Below are positions 1 through 7,999 of a stretch of 64,000 bases of DNA, in pieces. A program made the position numbers and the translations under genes. The DNA lies in contig NZ_JAMXBH010000009.1 in the NCBI RefSeq assembly GCF_023913735.1, positions 124,001 to 188,000 on the forward strand, given 5' to 3'. This stretch comes from Pseudarthrobacter raffinosi (GTDB lineage Bacteria; Actinomycetota; Actinomycetes; Actinomycetales; Micrococcaceae). Each line of letters begins with the position of its first letter. Position 1 is the stretch's first letter. Below the pieces are notes generated by a model. That model saw nothing but the letters and a program-made list of their open reading frames with translations. It had not been told where the DNA came from and did no database searches.

Positions 1-2
1 AG

Positions 3-641
3 ATCAGTGGGTACCTCGCCCGGCCCGAATCCGGAGCAGCCGGCCCTGCGGTGCTGGTCTGCCACGAGAACCGCGGCCTGACCCCTCACATCCAGGACGT
101 TGCCCGCCGCTTTGCCAAAGCCGGGTACGCGGCGCTGGCCCTTGACCTGCTCAGCAGGGAAGGCGGCACCGCCAGCCTTGACTCCGACGCCGTGTCGGGT
201 GCACTGACCAGCGCCGGCGCCCCACGCCATGTTGCTGACTTCGCGGCGGCCTTTGACTACCTTCAGGGCCAGGACTTCGTGGACTCCGGACGCATCGCCA
301 TGAACGGGTACTGTTTCGGCGGCGGCATTACCTGGCAGGCGGCAACCGAGCTGGCCGGGCTGAAGGCCACCGCGGCGTTCTATGGTCCGGCGCCGGACCT
401 GAACAAGGTGCCGGCCATCAAGGCCGCGGTGTTCGGGGTTTATGCCGAACGCGACGCGCGGATCACCGGCGCGATGCCGAGCCTCCGCGATGCCCTGGGC
501 GCCACCACGGTGACGCACCAGCTCACCGTTTACCCCGGCGTCGACCATGCCTTCCACAACGACACCGGCGAGCGCTACAACGAAACCCAGGCCACGGCTG
601 CCTGGAACGACACCCTCGCCTGGTTCGGACAGCACGTCTGA
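3..641 (+). CDS. Dienelactone hydrolase family protein (5' end cut by window edge)
   Basis: An alpha/beta hydrolase of the dienelactone hydrolase family, which hydrolyses enol-lactones or similar esters in the cytoplasm. The reading frame is open from the first bases and already shows the family's N-terminal strand (GYLARP, then AVLVCHENRGL), so the true start lies left of the window; 212 residues are visible. The nucleophile is the Cys in GYCFGG, the acid is the Asp in YAERDAR, and the histidine is in GVDHAF, giving a complete Cys-Asp-His triad. The substrate cannot be read from the sequence; no aromatic-degradation genes are adjacent. Confidence 0.9.
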   Translation: MSGYLARPESGAAGPAVLVCHENRGLTPHIQDVARRFAKAGYAALALDLLSREGGTASLDSDAVSGALTSAGAPRHVADFAAAFDYLQGQDFVDSGRIAMNGYCFGGGITWQAATELAGLKATAAFYGPAPDLNKVPAIKAAVFGVYAERDARITGAMPSLRDALGATTVTHQLTVYPGVDHAFHNDTGERYNETQATAAWNDTLAWFGQHV

Positions 642-668
642 GGGGTGACGCCAGCACGGTTGATCTGC

Positions 669-716
669 GTAGCGCTATCTGACGTTTTGAGCCTCCAGAA
701 CGACAGATAGCGCTAC
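669..716. repeat. Hairpin element A (18-bp arms, 12-nt loop)
   Basis: An inverted repeat with arms 669-686 and 699-716 that differ at one position. The stem is closed by CGTT and AACG around the loop TTGAGCCTCCAG. It sits between the hydrolase stop and the selO start, so it could terminate the upstream gene, but no T-tract follows. A second element at 25261-25320 has the same CGTT-12 nt-AACG core and a similar loop, which suggests a dispersed family. Confidence 0.75.
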
Positions 717-766
717 TCAGTTGGGAGGGCGGGGCACTCACCCGCGGCCGCGGGTAGTCTTGAAGG

Positions 767-2230
767 ATGAGCACCGCAATCCCACTAACGCTCACCTTCG
801 ACGGGCGTTTCGCCCGCGAACTCGAGGAGTTGGCGGTTCCCTGGCAGGCAGAGGAAGCGCCAGACCCGCAGCTGCTGGTCCTGAACGAGCCGTTGGCCGC
901 CGAACTGGGCCTGGACCCGTCCTCGCTGCGGACGCCCGAGGGGACCCGGTTGCTCATCGGCAACCAGATTCCTGACGGTGCCACACCGGTGGCCCAGGCC
1001 TATGCCGGCCACCAGTTCGGCGGCTACTCACCCCTGCTCGGCGACGGGCGGGCCCTCCTGCTGGGTGAGGTCACGGACATCCACGGGCAGCTTCGGGACA
1101 TCCACCTCAAGGGCTCCGGCCGGACACCGTTCGCCCGCGCAGGTGACGGTCTCGCCGTCGTCGGTCCCATGCTGCGCGAGTACGTCGTCAGCGAAGCCAT
1201 GCACGCCATGGGCATCCCCACCACGAGGTCCCTTGCCGTGGTGGCCACGGGCCGGCCCGTCCGCCGCGAAACCATGCTGCCCGGCGCCGTGCTCACCCGG
1301 GTGGCCAGCAGCCACTTGCGCGTTGGCAGCTTCCAGTTCGCCCGCGTCAACGGCGAGACGGACCTTCTGCGCCGCCTGGCCGATCACGCCATCAGCCGCC
1401 ATTATCCGGACGCGGCGCTCGCCGACAAGCCCTACCTTGCGTTCTTCGATGAGGTCATAGCAGCACAGGCGTCACTGGTGGCGCACTGGATGCTGGTGGG
1501 CTTCGTCCACGGCGTGATGAACACCGACAACATGGCCATCTCCGGCGAGACCATCGACTACGGTCCCTGTGCGTTTATGGACGCCTTCAACCCCGGCGCG
1601 GTCTACAGCTCCATCGACGCGGACGGACGCTACGCCTACGCCAACCAGCCGGTCATCGCCGAATGGAACCTCACCCGGCTCGCTGAAGCACTCCTGCCCC
1701 TGCTCCATGAAGACCAGGACCAGGCCGTGGCGCTCGCCGTTGAATCCCTCGGCGCCTTCCGCACGCTGTACAGCGCTGCCTGGTCAGCCGGCATGAAGTC
1801 CAAGCTTGGACTGCACTCGGACACGAACGACGACGTTGCGTCGCCCCTGGTGGACGGTCTGCTGGCGCTGCTCCAGGAAGGCCAGGTGGATTACACGTCC
1901 TTCTTCCGTAGCCTCGGCTCGGCGGCCCGCGGGACCCCGGAAACTGCGCGGTCCATGTTTGCGGACCCGGGCGCCTTCGACGCCTGGGCCGCACGGTGGC
2001 TGGCCCTGGCGCCGGACGCGGACCTGATGGACCGGGTCAACCCCGTCTACATCCCCAGGAACCACCTGGTTGAAGAGGCCCTGGATGCTGCTATCGCAGG
2101 CGACCTGGACCCATTCAACCGGTTGGTGGACGTCCTGGCCGATCCGTACACGCAGCGCCCCGGGCTGGAACGCTACGCCGGCCCCGCCCCTGAAAACTTC
2201 GGGAGCTACCGGACCTTCTGCGGGACCTGA
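767..2230 (+). CDS. selO: Protein adenylyltransferase SelO
   Basis: A SelO/YdiU (UPF0061) pseudokinase-fold enzyme, which in characterised members transfers AMP from ATP to proteins in redox homeostasis. At 487 aa it has normal family length. Visible motifs are [16 protein letters not shown] in the N-terminal third, the nucleotide-binding stretch [16 protein letters not shown] at about residues 113-128 (Lys115), and the metal-binding segment HGVMNTDNM with [10 protein letters not shown] near residue 250. The C-terminus ends FCGT, with cysteine where some SelO proteins carry selenocysteine. The ATG is preceded by GAAGG at good spacing. It is monocistronic and converges on the LysM gene. Confidence 0.95.
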   Translation: MSTAIPLTLTFDGRFARELEELAVPWQAEEAPDPQLLVLNEPLAAELGLDPSSLRTPEGTRLLIGNQIPDGATPVAQAYAGHQFGGYSPLLGDGRALLLGEVTDIHGQLRDIHLKGSGRTPFARAGDGLAVVGPMLREYVVSEAMHAMGIPTTRSLAVVATGRPVRRETMLPGAVLTRVASSHLRVGSFQFARVNGETDLLRRLADHAISRHYPDAALADKPYLAFFDEVIAAQASLVAHWMLVGFVHGVMNTDNMAISGETIDYGPCAFMDAFNPGAVYSSIDADGRYAYANQPVIAEWNLTRLAEALLPLLHEDQDQAVALAVESLGAFRTLYSAAWSAGMKSKLGLHSDTNDDVASPLVDGLLALLQEGQVDYTSFFRSLGSAARGTPETARSMFADPGAFDAWAARWLALAPDADLMDRVNPVYIPRNHLVEEALDAAIAGDLDPFNRLVDVLADPYTQRPGLERYAGPAPENFGSYRTFCGT

Positions 2231-2248
2231 GCGAACACAAGGGATGGA

Positions 2249-2287
2249 CGACGGCGGCGCGCGGCCGGGTGCCGCCCGCCGCCGTCG
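2249..2287. terminator. Bidirectional terminator-like hairpin, selO / LysM gene
   Basis: Perfect 11-bp GC-rich arms (CGACGGCGGCG at 2249-2259, complement at 2277-2287) enclose a 17-nt loop that itself contains GC-rich complementarity. The hairpin lies between two convergent stop codons. There is no T-tract, as is common in high-GC actinobacteria. Confidence 0.65.
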
Positions 2288-2299
2288 AGCATGGTCGGA

Positions 2300-3163
2300 T
2301 CACGCTACGCGGACGAAGGACGCTCCGGCGAGCCAGCTGAGGGAGTGGACTTCGGTTTTGTAACCGTCCACCCCGCCGCTGACTACCTGGCCGTTGCCGG
2401 CGTAGACGCCCACATGGCCGGCCGTGATGACCAGATCCCCTGCGGCCGGGGTGCCCACCACCGTGCCGTACTGGTAGAACTGGCCGGGAGCCAGGTCACC
2501 CACGCTCTTACCCACCGAGCGCAGCGCCTTCTCCACCATGGCGGTGCAGTCCTGCTGCACGCCGAGCTGTGAAGTGGCGGAAGCCAGGATGGCCGCGCCG
2601 AGCGAGCCGGCCGGAGCCTGGGCTGCCGGTGCGGACGTTGAGGCCAGCTGTATACCGGTGTTGGTGGCGGAGGACGGCGCCGCTGCGGCCTTCGCCGCCG
2701 GAGCCGGTGCGGCGCCCGGTGCCGTGTAGCCGGCGCCGGGGATCCGGATCTGGTCGCCGGGGTAGATGATGGTGGTCAGCGAGAGTCCATTGGCGGCAAG
2801 GACGTCGTTGAGCGGGACGCCGTTGGTGGCGGAAATCTGGCCCAGCGTGTCACCCGAAACGACGGTGTGAACGTTGGCCGCGGCGGGGGCCGCTGCGGCG
2901 GGGGCCGGAGCAACAGCGGCCGGAGCCGCTGCCGCCGCACCGGTTTGGACCTGGGCGTTGGCAGTCCCGGCATCATCCGGGCCGTGGACGCCGGCCTGAG
3001 CCGGGACGCCGATGCCGAACAGCAGGCCGGATGCAGCAACAGCCACCAGGGCCGGACGGCCAAACGTCAGGGCGTGTGCTTTGGCCGTTGACGACAGGCC
3101 GACAGGGACGGTAGAGCTGGCAGAAACCACACGATGGCGTGCGGAAGCGGAATTCTTGGACAC
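2300..3163 (-). CDS. Secreted LysM and NlpC/P60-type peptidoglycan hydrolase
   Basis: A predicted secreted cell-wall hydrolase of 287 aa. It has a long signal region with hydrophobic core AVAASGLLFGIG ending at about AQAG (residue 57), an Ala/Pro linker, one LysM peptidoglycan-binding domain (about residues 98-142, SGDTLGQISATNG), a second low-complexity linker, and a C-terminal NlpC/P60-like domain with Cys206 in GVQQDCTAMVEKAL and His250 in ITAGHVGVY. NlpC/P60 enzymes cut the stem peptide. The GTG start is chosen because GAGAGG lies nine bases upstream; that Shine-Dalgarno is part of the upstream c-di-AMP riboswitch. The product is probably growth- or turgor-controlled. Confidence 0.92.
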   Translation of the reverse strand: MSKNSASARHRVVSASSTVPVGLSSTAKAHALTFGRPALVAVAASGLLFGIGVPAQAGVHGPDDAGTANAQVQTGAAAAAPAAVAPAPAAAAPAAANVHTVVSGDTLGQISATNGVPLNDVLAANGLSLTTIIYPGDQIRIPGAGYTAPGAAPAPAAKAAAAPSSATNTGIQLASTSAPAAQAPAGSLGAAILASATSQLGVQQDCTAMVEKALRSVGKSVGDLAPGQFYQYGTVVGTPAAGDLVITAGHVGVYAGNGQVVSGGVDGYKTEVHSLSWLAGASFVRVA

Positions 3164-3169
3164 GGTTGA

Positions 3170-3328
3170 TCGCCTCTCCCATGCCTGCGGGGTGAGCTGT
3201 CGGGTTCGGGTCGGAGATACCCGGCCGGTAGCGGCGCCGCACTAAACGGAGCGATACCGACTTAACCCCAAGGCTTCGCAAGAAGCCGTGGAAACGTGGT
3301 TCCCCCGTCCCTGCCAGCTGGAAAGCGA
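3170..3328 (-). promoter_or_regulatory. c-di-AMP (ydaO/yuaA-type) riboswitch
   Basis: Reading the minus strand, the leader carries the hallmark ydaO blocks in order: GACGGGGGAACCA, a GC-rich hairpin (GGCTTCTTGCGAAGCC), TGGGGTTAAGTCGG, then CTCCGACCCGAACCCGACAG, CTCACCCCGCAGGCATGG and GAGAGG. The outer P1 helix can form between 3320-3328 and 3170-3178 with one mismatch and some G-U pairs. ydaO riboswitches bind cyclic di-AMP and in actinobacteria often precede cell-wall hydrolase genes. The 3' P1 strand overlaps the GAGAGG ribosome-binding site of the LysM gene, so translational control is likely. Confidence 0.9.
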
Positions 3329-3427
3329 CTGGATCCCGGTCAGCGGCAGGGCTCGGCATACTGGCGGGAATGGTCCGGCTTGAGCCGGGCCACCGTTTGA
3401 CCATAACTTCTGCTCGGCGGCAATGTC

Positions 3428-3464
3428 ACATTCCGGTAACGGAATGTAGGAGTGAAATTCACTC
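3428..3464. promoter_or_regulatory. Two adjacent palindromes between the divergent wall-hydrolase genes
   Basis: ACATTCCG-GTAA-CGGAATGT (3428-3447) is a perfect 8-bp inverted repeat. Three bases later GAGTGAA-A-TTCACTC (3450-3464) is a perfect 7-bp one. They lie upstream of the riboswitch start on one side and of the transglycosylase gene on the other, so they are candidate operators for one or both. The cognate regulator is unknown. Confidence 0.45.
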
Positions 3465-3551
3465 GTATGTCAGCGCGAATGCTCTACTCCCTGGTAACGA
3501 TGTTGCAGGTCAACCCCCGTAATCCGTATATGCCCGGTAAGCTCACCAACT

Positions 3552-4844
3552 ATGTCCCGGATTGTTCAAAAAATGCGGCTGCCCGCCCTCGCCGGCATGC
3601 TGGCGGTCGCCCTGGTAGGGTCGGCTGCGCTGCTGCCCTCACATGCCGCCGACGACGCCCCGCCCGGCGGCTATCCCTCGTGGCAGGACGTGCAGAACGC
3701 CAAGCAAAACGAGGCCGGCAAAGCGGCAGAGGTCACCAGGATCAACGGGCTGCTGGGCGGGCTTCAGGCCGAAGCGGAGGCGCTGGGCAATGCGGCCGTG
3801 ACATCCGCCGCGGAGTACGCCCAGGCCGAAGCGGCGCTTCAGGCCGCCACTTCCACTGTGCATGCCCTGACCGCCCAGACGGCACGCGCCGCGGCCGAAC
3901 TGGGACAGTACAAGAAGGAAATCGGTGCCCTGGCGGCGCAGTCGTATAAGACCGGTGGCACAAACATGGGTTTCTTCGTTGCTCTCGACGCCGTGCAGAA
4001 CAACAGCATCCAAGGCCTGAATATCGTCCAGATCGTCAGCGACAAGACTGCAGCCCTGGTGAACAAATCCGCAGCCGCCGAACGCATTTCCCGCGCCCTG
4101 GCCGATCAGGAGCAGGCAGCCAGGGCAGAGCGCGAGCGTCTGTCCAGCGAAGCCAGAACCAAGCTCGCCGCCGCCCAGTCCGCCCAGCAGGCCATGTCCA
4201 GGCAGATCGCGGAGCAGCAGGAGCACGGCCAGGAACTGACCGCGCAGTTGGCATCCCTCAAGGGCACCACCGCTGCGGTGGAGGGTGAGTTCCGGCAGGG
4301 CCAGGTGGCCTTGGCCGCGTACGAAACGGCGCAGGCCGCCAAACGGGCCGCGGCGCAGGAACAGGCACGCCAACAGGCGGAGGCGGCAGCCAGGGCGGCG
4401 GCCCTCGCCGCTGCGCAGAAACCGGCTCCGGCCCCACCTGTTGTACCGGGAGTGCCAGCCCCCGCTCCTGTCCCGAGCCCGACGCCGGCTCCGCCGCCCG
4501 TCGTCGTCGTGCCTTCCGTGCCGGGCGGCGCTGTGAACGACCCCGCCGGCGCAAAAACCTACGCGGCCGGGCAGTTGGGCGCCTACGGCTGGGGCCAGGA
4601 CCAGTTTCCGTGCCTGGCGTCGCTGTGGACCAAGGAGTCGAACTGGCTGACCACCGCCACCAACCCGTACTCGGGCGCATACGGCATCGCCCAGTCGCTG
4701 CCGGCCAGCAAGTATGCCAGCGCCGGCAGCGACTGGCTCACGAGCTACCGGACCCAGGTCAGTTGGGGCCTGTCCTATATCGCTGACCGCTACGGGTCAC
4801 CGTGCAGCGCGTGGAACCATTCCGTGGCCAACAACTGGTACTGA
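3552..4844 (+). CDS. Secreted coiled-coil protein with C-terminal lytic transglycosylase domain
   Basis: A 430-aa exported protein. The signal peptide is MRLPALAGMLAVALVGSAAL up to about SHAAD (residue 34); ATG at residue 7 is a possible alternative start because the ribosome-binding site is weak. A long Ala/Glu/Gln-rich coiled coil follows (residues 45-280, resembling PcsB/CwlO-type N-domains), then a Pro-rich linker (about 285-320) and an SLT-like domain with Glu362 in LWTKESNW and the motif NPYSGAYGIAQSLP. Lytic transglycosylases cleave the MurNAc-GlcNAc bond. It is divergent from the riboswitch-controlled LysM hydrolase, so the two may be co-regulated. Confidence 0.88.
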   Translation: MSRIVQKMRLPALAGMLAVALVGSAALLPSHAADDAPPGGYPSWQDVQNAKQNEAGKAAEVTRINGLLGGLQAEAEALGNAAVTSAAEYAQAEAALQAATSTVHALTAQTARAAAELGQYKKEIGALAAQSYKTGGTNMGFFVALDAVQNNSIQGLNIVQIVSDKTAALVNKSAAAERISRALADQEQAARAERERLSSEARTKLAAAQSAQQAMSRQIAEQQEHGQELTAQLASLKGTTAAVEGEFRQGQVALAAYETAQAAKRAAAQEQARQQAEAAARAAALAAAQKPAPAPPVVPGVPAPAPVPSPTPAPPPVVVVPSVPGGAVNDPAGAKTYAAGQLGAYGWGQDQFPCLASLWTKESNWLTTATNPYSGAYGIAQSLPASKYASAGSDWLTSYRTQVSWGLSYIADRYGSPCSAWNHSVANNWY

Positions 4845-4867
4845 CCTGCCGGGGGAGGGCAGCCGGG

Positions 4868-5248
4868 TCACGTTCCCGGGGGCTTGGCGAATTCCGCGGC
4901 GCTGAAGAATTCAATGCCGACGAAGGCTTCGTCGCCGTCCACCCAGGCGTCATGCCCGGGTGGAATGGTGTACGAATCGCCGGCGCTGATGCTGATCCGG
5001 TTGCCACCGGTGGTCTCGACGTTGAGGGCACCGGAAACGCAGTATCCGACGTGGTTGTTCTGGCAGGACTCGGTCTGGACCACCGGCTTGATGCAGTCCG
5101 ACCAGCGCCAGCCGGGACTGAACGTCAACCGGCCGACCGTGTAGTCGCCCAGGTTGACGACATCCACTTCGGTTTTCTCCGGCCGGCGCTTCTCATCCGG
5201 TGTGTTGTGGGACTTGACTGCCAGTTCTGTGACGATGTTTGTAGGCAT
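4868..5248 (-). CDS. Small cupin-domain protein
   Basis: A single-domain cupin of 126 aa. The region from GRLTFSPGWRWSDCIKP through HVGYCVSGALNVET to SISAGDSYTIPPGHDAWV gives both conserved cupin motifs, although the first histidine pair is reduced, so metal binding is uncertain. The start at MPTNIVTEL is preferred to an upstream in-frame codon because homologous cupins begin near here and the extra N-terminal residues look non-coding. It converges with the transglycosylase gene (23-bp gap). The substrate or role cannot be inferred. Confidence 0.8.
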   Translation of the reverse strand: MPTNIVTELAVKSHNTPDEKRRPEKTEVDVVNLGDYTVGRLTFSPGWRWSDCIKPVVQTESCQNNHVGYCVSGALNVETTGGNRISISAGDSYTIPPGHDAWVDGDEAFVGIEFFSAAEFAKPPGT

Positions 5249-5387
5249 GACACGCAGACTTTCTCTGTTGGTTTTGTGTCCGGCAGCTTTCTGTCCCTGG
5301 CTGCCAGACCACATCTGAGGCGCTTACGCTTGCCAGCATCCTCCCGCCGGCGGCGCTTGTCGAGACCCAAACCACTAGGCTTTTCCC

Positions 5388-5747
5388 ATGCCCGATTTTG
5401 AACGGTTCCGGGTCCTGCTGGAAGAAGAGCGCGCCCGGAAACTCGAGCTGCTCCCCGCGCTCCGTGCGGACATCTCCTCGGCGAACGCCGCACGCCAGGA
5501 TTCCAACGTGGATGACGAACACGACCCCGAGGGTTCCACCATTGCGTTCGAGCTGTCGCAGGCCTCGGCGCTCCTGAAGCAGAGCAGTGCGGGACTTGAC
5601 CAGGTGGATGCGGCCCTGGCGCGGATTGCGGCGGGCACGTACGGAACGTGCGCCGTGTGCGGGGACCCCATCGCGGAGGGACGGCTCGAAGCCCGCCCGT
5701 CGACGCCGTTCTGCATCCTCCACGCGGCCACCGGGAGGGTGCTGTGA
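5388..5747 (+). CDS. TraR/DksA-type zinc-finger protein
   Basis: 119 aa with an N-terminal helical region (LEEERARKLELLPALRAD), an acidic tip (DDEHDPEGST), and a C-terminal DksA/TraR zinc finger. The finger reads CAVCG then FCILHA, so the last ligand is His instead of the usual Cys (C3H variant). In proteobacteria DksA enters the RNA polymerase secondary channel; actinobacterial members of this size are less well understood. It overlaps the next gene by four bases (GTGA), implying translational coupling to the AlkD-like protein. Confidence 0.88.
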   Translation: MPDFERFRVLLEEERARKLELLPALRADISSANAARQDSNVDDEHDPEGSTIAFELSQASALLKQSSAGLDQVDAALARIAAGTYGTCAVCGDPIAEGRLEARPSTPFCILHAATGRVL

Positions 5748-6304
5748 ACGGGCGTGTGCAGGAGGCTGCCGGCTTCATCGATGCCACCCTGCAGAATGAG
5801 GGCGCCTGGTACCGGGCGGAAGGCGTGGAGTCCCGGGTGGGCGGGGCACTTGGGTCCTACGGATCGTCGGTGGGAGCCGTACGCGGCACCGTCCGCGACG
5901 CCGGCACGAAATTCAAGGATCTTGGCCACGACGAGGTGACCGCTTTGGCATCTCTCCTCTGGGGCCGGCCCGGTCCCGGCAGGCGGCCGGTCTATGAAAG
6001 GCGGCTCGCGGCCGTGGTGCTGCTGCAGTCCCGGGTTGCCCTCCTCCGCCACTCTGACCTGACCCGGCTGGAGGGCTTCATCAGAACCGCGCAGACCGGT
6101 GAGCTGGTGGACCCACTGATTGCCGACGTTGTGGTTCCGTTGCTGCAGGGACTGGGCGAAAGCGGCCGCCAGCGCGCCGACGTCGTCATCACCCGCTGGC
6201 ACCAGGACCCCGACGATTCGCTTCGCCACGCTGCCCGGCTCATCGCGTCTCAGGGACCCGACCTGCAGCGCATTTCCGGGAACCGCGACGCGGAACGCGA
6301 CTGA
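5744..6304 (+). CDS. AlkD-like DNA alkylation repair protein
   Basis: 186 aa, all-helical with HEAT-like repeats resembling the AlkD DNA glycosylase family (LRHSDLTRLEGFIR, DPLIADVVVPLL, RWHQDPDDSLRHAARLI). AlkD members excise cationic alkylated bases without flipping them. It is shorter than Bacillus AlkD, so function is tentative. The GTG start overlaps the upstream TGA and has GGGAGG eight bases before it. Confidence 0.72.
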   Translation: MNGRVQEAAGFIDATLQNEGAWYRAEGVESRVGGALGSYGSSVGAVRGTVRDAGTKFKDLGHDEVTALASLLWGRPGPGRRPVYERRLAAVVLLQSRVALLRHSDLTRLEGFIRTAQTGELVDPLIADVVVPLLQGLGESGRQRADVVITRWHQDPDDSLRHAARLIASQGPDLQRISGNRDAERD

Positions 6305-6357
6305 CCCCTGTTCCCCGGTCCCCGTCAGTCGTACTCTGGGGCTTGGAGGTGATTGCC

Positions 6358-6558
6358 ATGGAGGCAGCGCAGGGCGACAGGATTATCGTCCGGGGGAGGA
6401 CCGTCGGATCTTCGGACCGGCACGGCGTGATCGTGGAAGTCCGTGGTCAGGAAGGTCATCCGCCCTACCTGGTCAGGTTCGACGACGGACACGAAACCGT
6501 TATGTACCCGGGCGGTGATTTCGCCGTCGAACGCGGTCACGCGGGACAGGCCGGCTGA
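6358..6558 (+). CDS. DUF1918 domain protein
   Basis: A 66-aa actinobacterial DUF1918 protein, recognised by GDRIIVRGRTVGSSDRHG, VEVRGQEGHPPYLVRF and DGHETVMYPGGDF. The fold is predicted to be a small SH3-like beta barrel; the function is unknown. ATG is chosen because GGAGGTG sits eight bases upstream. Confidence 0.88.
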   Translation: MEAAQGDRIIVRGRTVGSSDRHGVIVEVRGQEGHPPYLVRFDDGHETVMYPGGDFAVERGHAGQAG

Positions 6559-6612
6559 CGCGCCGCGGGCGGCCGCGCGTCCGGGCCACCGGGCACCTGT
6601 CAGACTGGTGGA

Positions 6613-7137
6613 ATGGATCACTCCTTGGCTGCCACGTCCCCTGACGCGAACCTCACGATTCCACCGGCCCGGACCGGTCCGCGGGACCCCGGTGACGCCT
6701 GGGTGGAGGGCGGCGGCGGCAAGTTCTGGGGCAGGTTCGGTGCCGCGGGCGTGCTGGCTTATGACCCCGGCAAGGGCGTTCTCCTGCAGCACCGCGCGCT
6801 GTGGAGCCATAACGGTGGTACCTGGGGACTGCCCGGCGGAGCATTGCACCAGGGCGAGGACGCAGTCACCGGGGCCCTCCGCGAGGCGCACGAGGAAGCC
6901 GCGGTACCGGCCGCGGATGTGAGCGTCCTCTTCACGTCTGTGCTGGACTTGGGCTACTGGTCCTACACCACCGTTGTAGTGCTGGTGACCGCGCCTTTTG
7001 AGCCCGTAATCAGCGATCCGGAAAGCCTCGAACTCCAGTGGGTTCGGTTGGACGAGGTGGACGCGAAGGAGCTCCATCCCGGTTTCGCAAAATCGTGGCC
7101 GGACCTGCGGACGCGCATGCTGGAAGGGCGAGATTAG
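6613..7137 (+). CDS. NUDIX hydrolase
   Basis: A 174-aa NUDIX pyrophosphohydrolase. The box reads GGALHQGEDAVTGALREAHEEA, with the metal-binding REAHEE core intact, after WGLPGG. The N-terminal part (GKFWGRFGAAGVLAYDP, LLQHRALWSHNGGTW) is typical of actinobacterial NUDIX proteins. The substrate is not predictable (nucleoside diphosphate derivative or oxidised nucleotide). Its stop codon overlaps a candidate iron-box for the next gene. Confidence 0.9.
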   Translation: MDHSLAATSPDANLTIPPARTGPRDPGDAWVEGGGGKFWGRFGAAGVLAYDPGKGVLLQHRALWSHNGGTWGLPGGALHQGEDAVTGALREAHEEAAVPAADVSVLFTSVLDLGYWSYTTVVVLVTAPFEPVISDPESLELQWVRLDEVDAKELHPGFAKSWPDLRTRMLEGRD

Positions 7138-7152
7138 GGTTGCCTAAGTGCG
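7134..7152 (+). promoter_or_regulatory. DtxR/IdeR-like iron box (half-conserved)
   Basis: TTAGGGTTGCCTAAGTGCG matches the DtxR/IdeR consensus TTAGGTTAGCCTAACCTAA at 12 of 19 positions, with the left half nearly perfect (TTAGG.T.GCCTAA) and the right half lost. It lies about 50 bp upstream of the heme oxygenase remnant, and heme oxygenases are classical IdeR/DtxR targets. Confidence 0.4.
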
Positions 7153-7199
7153 GTGCGCCATAATGGTGTTCCGACCCCCTGCTGCGCATGAGGAAGAAC

Positions 7200-7454
7200 A
7201 TGACCGCCCCGCTCTCCGTGTTGCTCACACAGTCCACCAGTGCGGCCCACGAAGAAGCTGAGTCGTCCCCGTTTATGGGCGACCTGCTCAAGGGCAGGAT
7301 GGACGCGGCCGCCGTCGCTGCCCTCACTGCCCAGCTGGACAAGGACGGGACCGAGGAGGTGCTCGCGCACGCCGCCCACGCCTTCCGGCTCAACGGCGGC
7401 ATCTTCGCGGACCTGCAGCTCGCCGTCGGGGCCCGACCGCAGCCTGCGGCCTGA
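7200..7454 (+). pseudogene. Heme oxygenase remnant with in-frame internal deletion
   Basis: The 84-aa product starts like a heme oxygenase (APLSVLL, STSAAHEEAESSPFMGDLL, with the proximal heme-ligand His in AAHEEAE) and ends like one (EEVLAHAAHAFRLNGGIFADL). The family is about 215 aa. Here the segment of roughly 120 residues between AALTAQL and EEVLAHA is missing, including the region with the distal helix GDLSGGQ motif. The frame is preserved, so a short protein could be made, but it should not degrade heme. The ATG with GAGG six bases upstream is the likely start. It is followed after four bases by the DedA gene. Confidence 0.8.
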
Positions 7455-7458
7455 CCCC

Positions 7459-7971
7459 ATGGACCAGTTCCGGGATCTGCCCTTCGGCGTGGCGGCAGCC
7501 AGCCTGTTCGCGATTGTTATGCTGCGCGTGAATGCGACGTACTGGATCGGCCGGGGAGCCGCAGCAGGCATGGAACACACGCGGTTCGCGTCGTCCTGGA
7601 ACGGCCGGCGTGCCGTCCACGCGAAGGAGCTGGTCCGCCGGTGGGGACCACTCGCCGTGACGCTTTCGTTCCTGACCATCGGCCTGCAGACCGCCGTCAA
7701 CCTCGCCGCCGGCGCTGCGAAGATGCCGTTGCGGCGCTACCTTCCCGCCGCCGTCGCCGGTTCCATCCTCTGGGCACTGCTCTACGCCACCATCGGGCTC
7801 GCCGCCGTGGAGGCGTGGCTGGCGCTGGCTGCCGGCTCCCCGTGGGGGATTGTTGTGCTGGCCGCCGCAGCGGCCGGACTTATCGCCTGGCTGCTGGTAC
7901 GGCGGCGGCGCCGGTCGCGGGGGAGCGCTGCCGACCGGGCCGAGGCAGGCACAGCGGATAGGGTGGGCTGA
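7459..7971 (+). CDS. DedA/VTT-type membrane protein, short form
   Basis: 170 aa with about four hydrophobic segments. The central part (FASSWNGRRAVHAKELVRRWG, NLAAGAAKMPLRRYLPAAVAGSILWALLYATIG) is the DedA/VTT core, including the RYLPA...G..W motif that follows a re-entrant loop. DedA proteins are membrane transporters or scramblases, some for undecaprenyl phosphate. The N-terminus is shorter than usual (about 200 aa). The tail is Arg-rich (RRRRRSR). It is translated directly after the heme oxygenase remnant. Confidence 0.78.
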   Translation: MDQFRDLPFGVAAASLFAIVMLRVNATYWIGRGAAAGMEHTRFASSWNGRRAVHAKELVRRWGPLAVTLSFLTIGLQTAVNLAAGAAKMPLRRYLPAAVAGSILWALLYATIGLAAVEAWLALAAGSPWGIVVLAAAAAGLIAWLLVRRRRRSRGSAADRAEAGTADRVG

Positions 7972-7999
7972 GCCACACAAGAACAAAGCGAAAGGGTCA

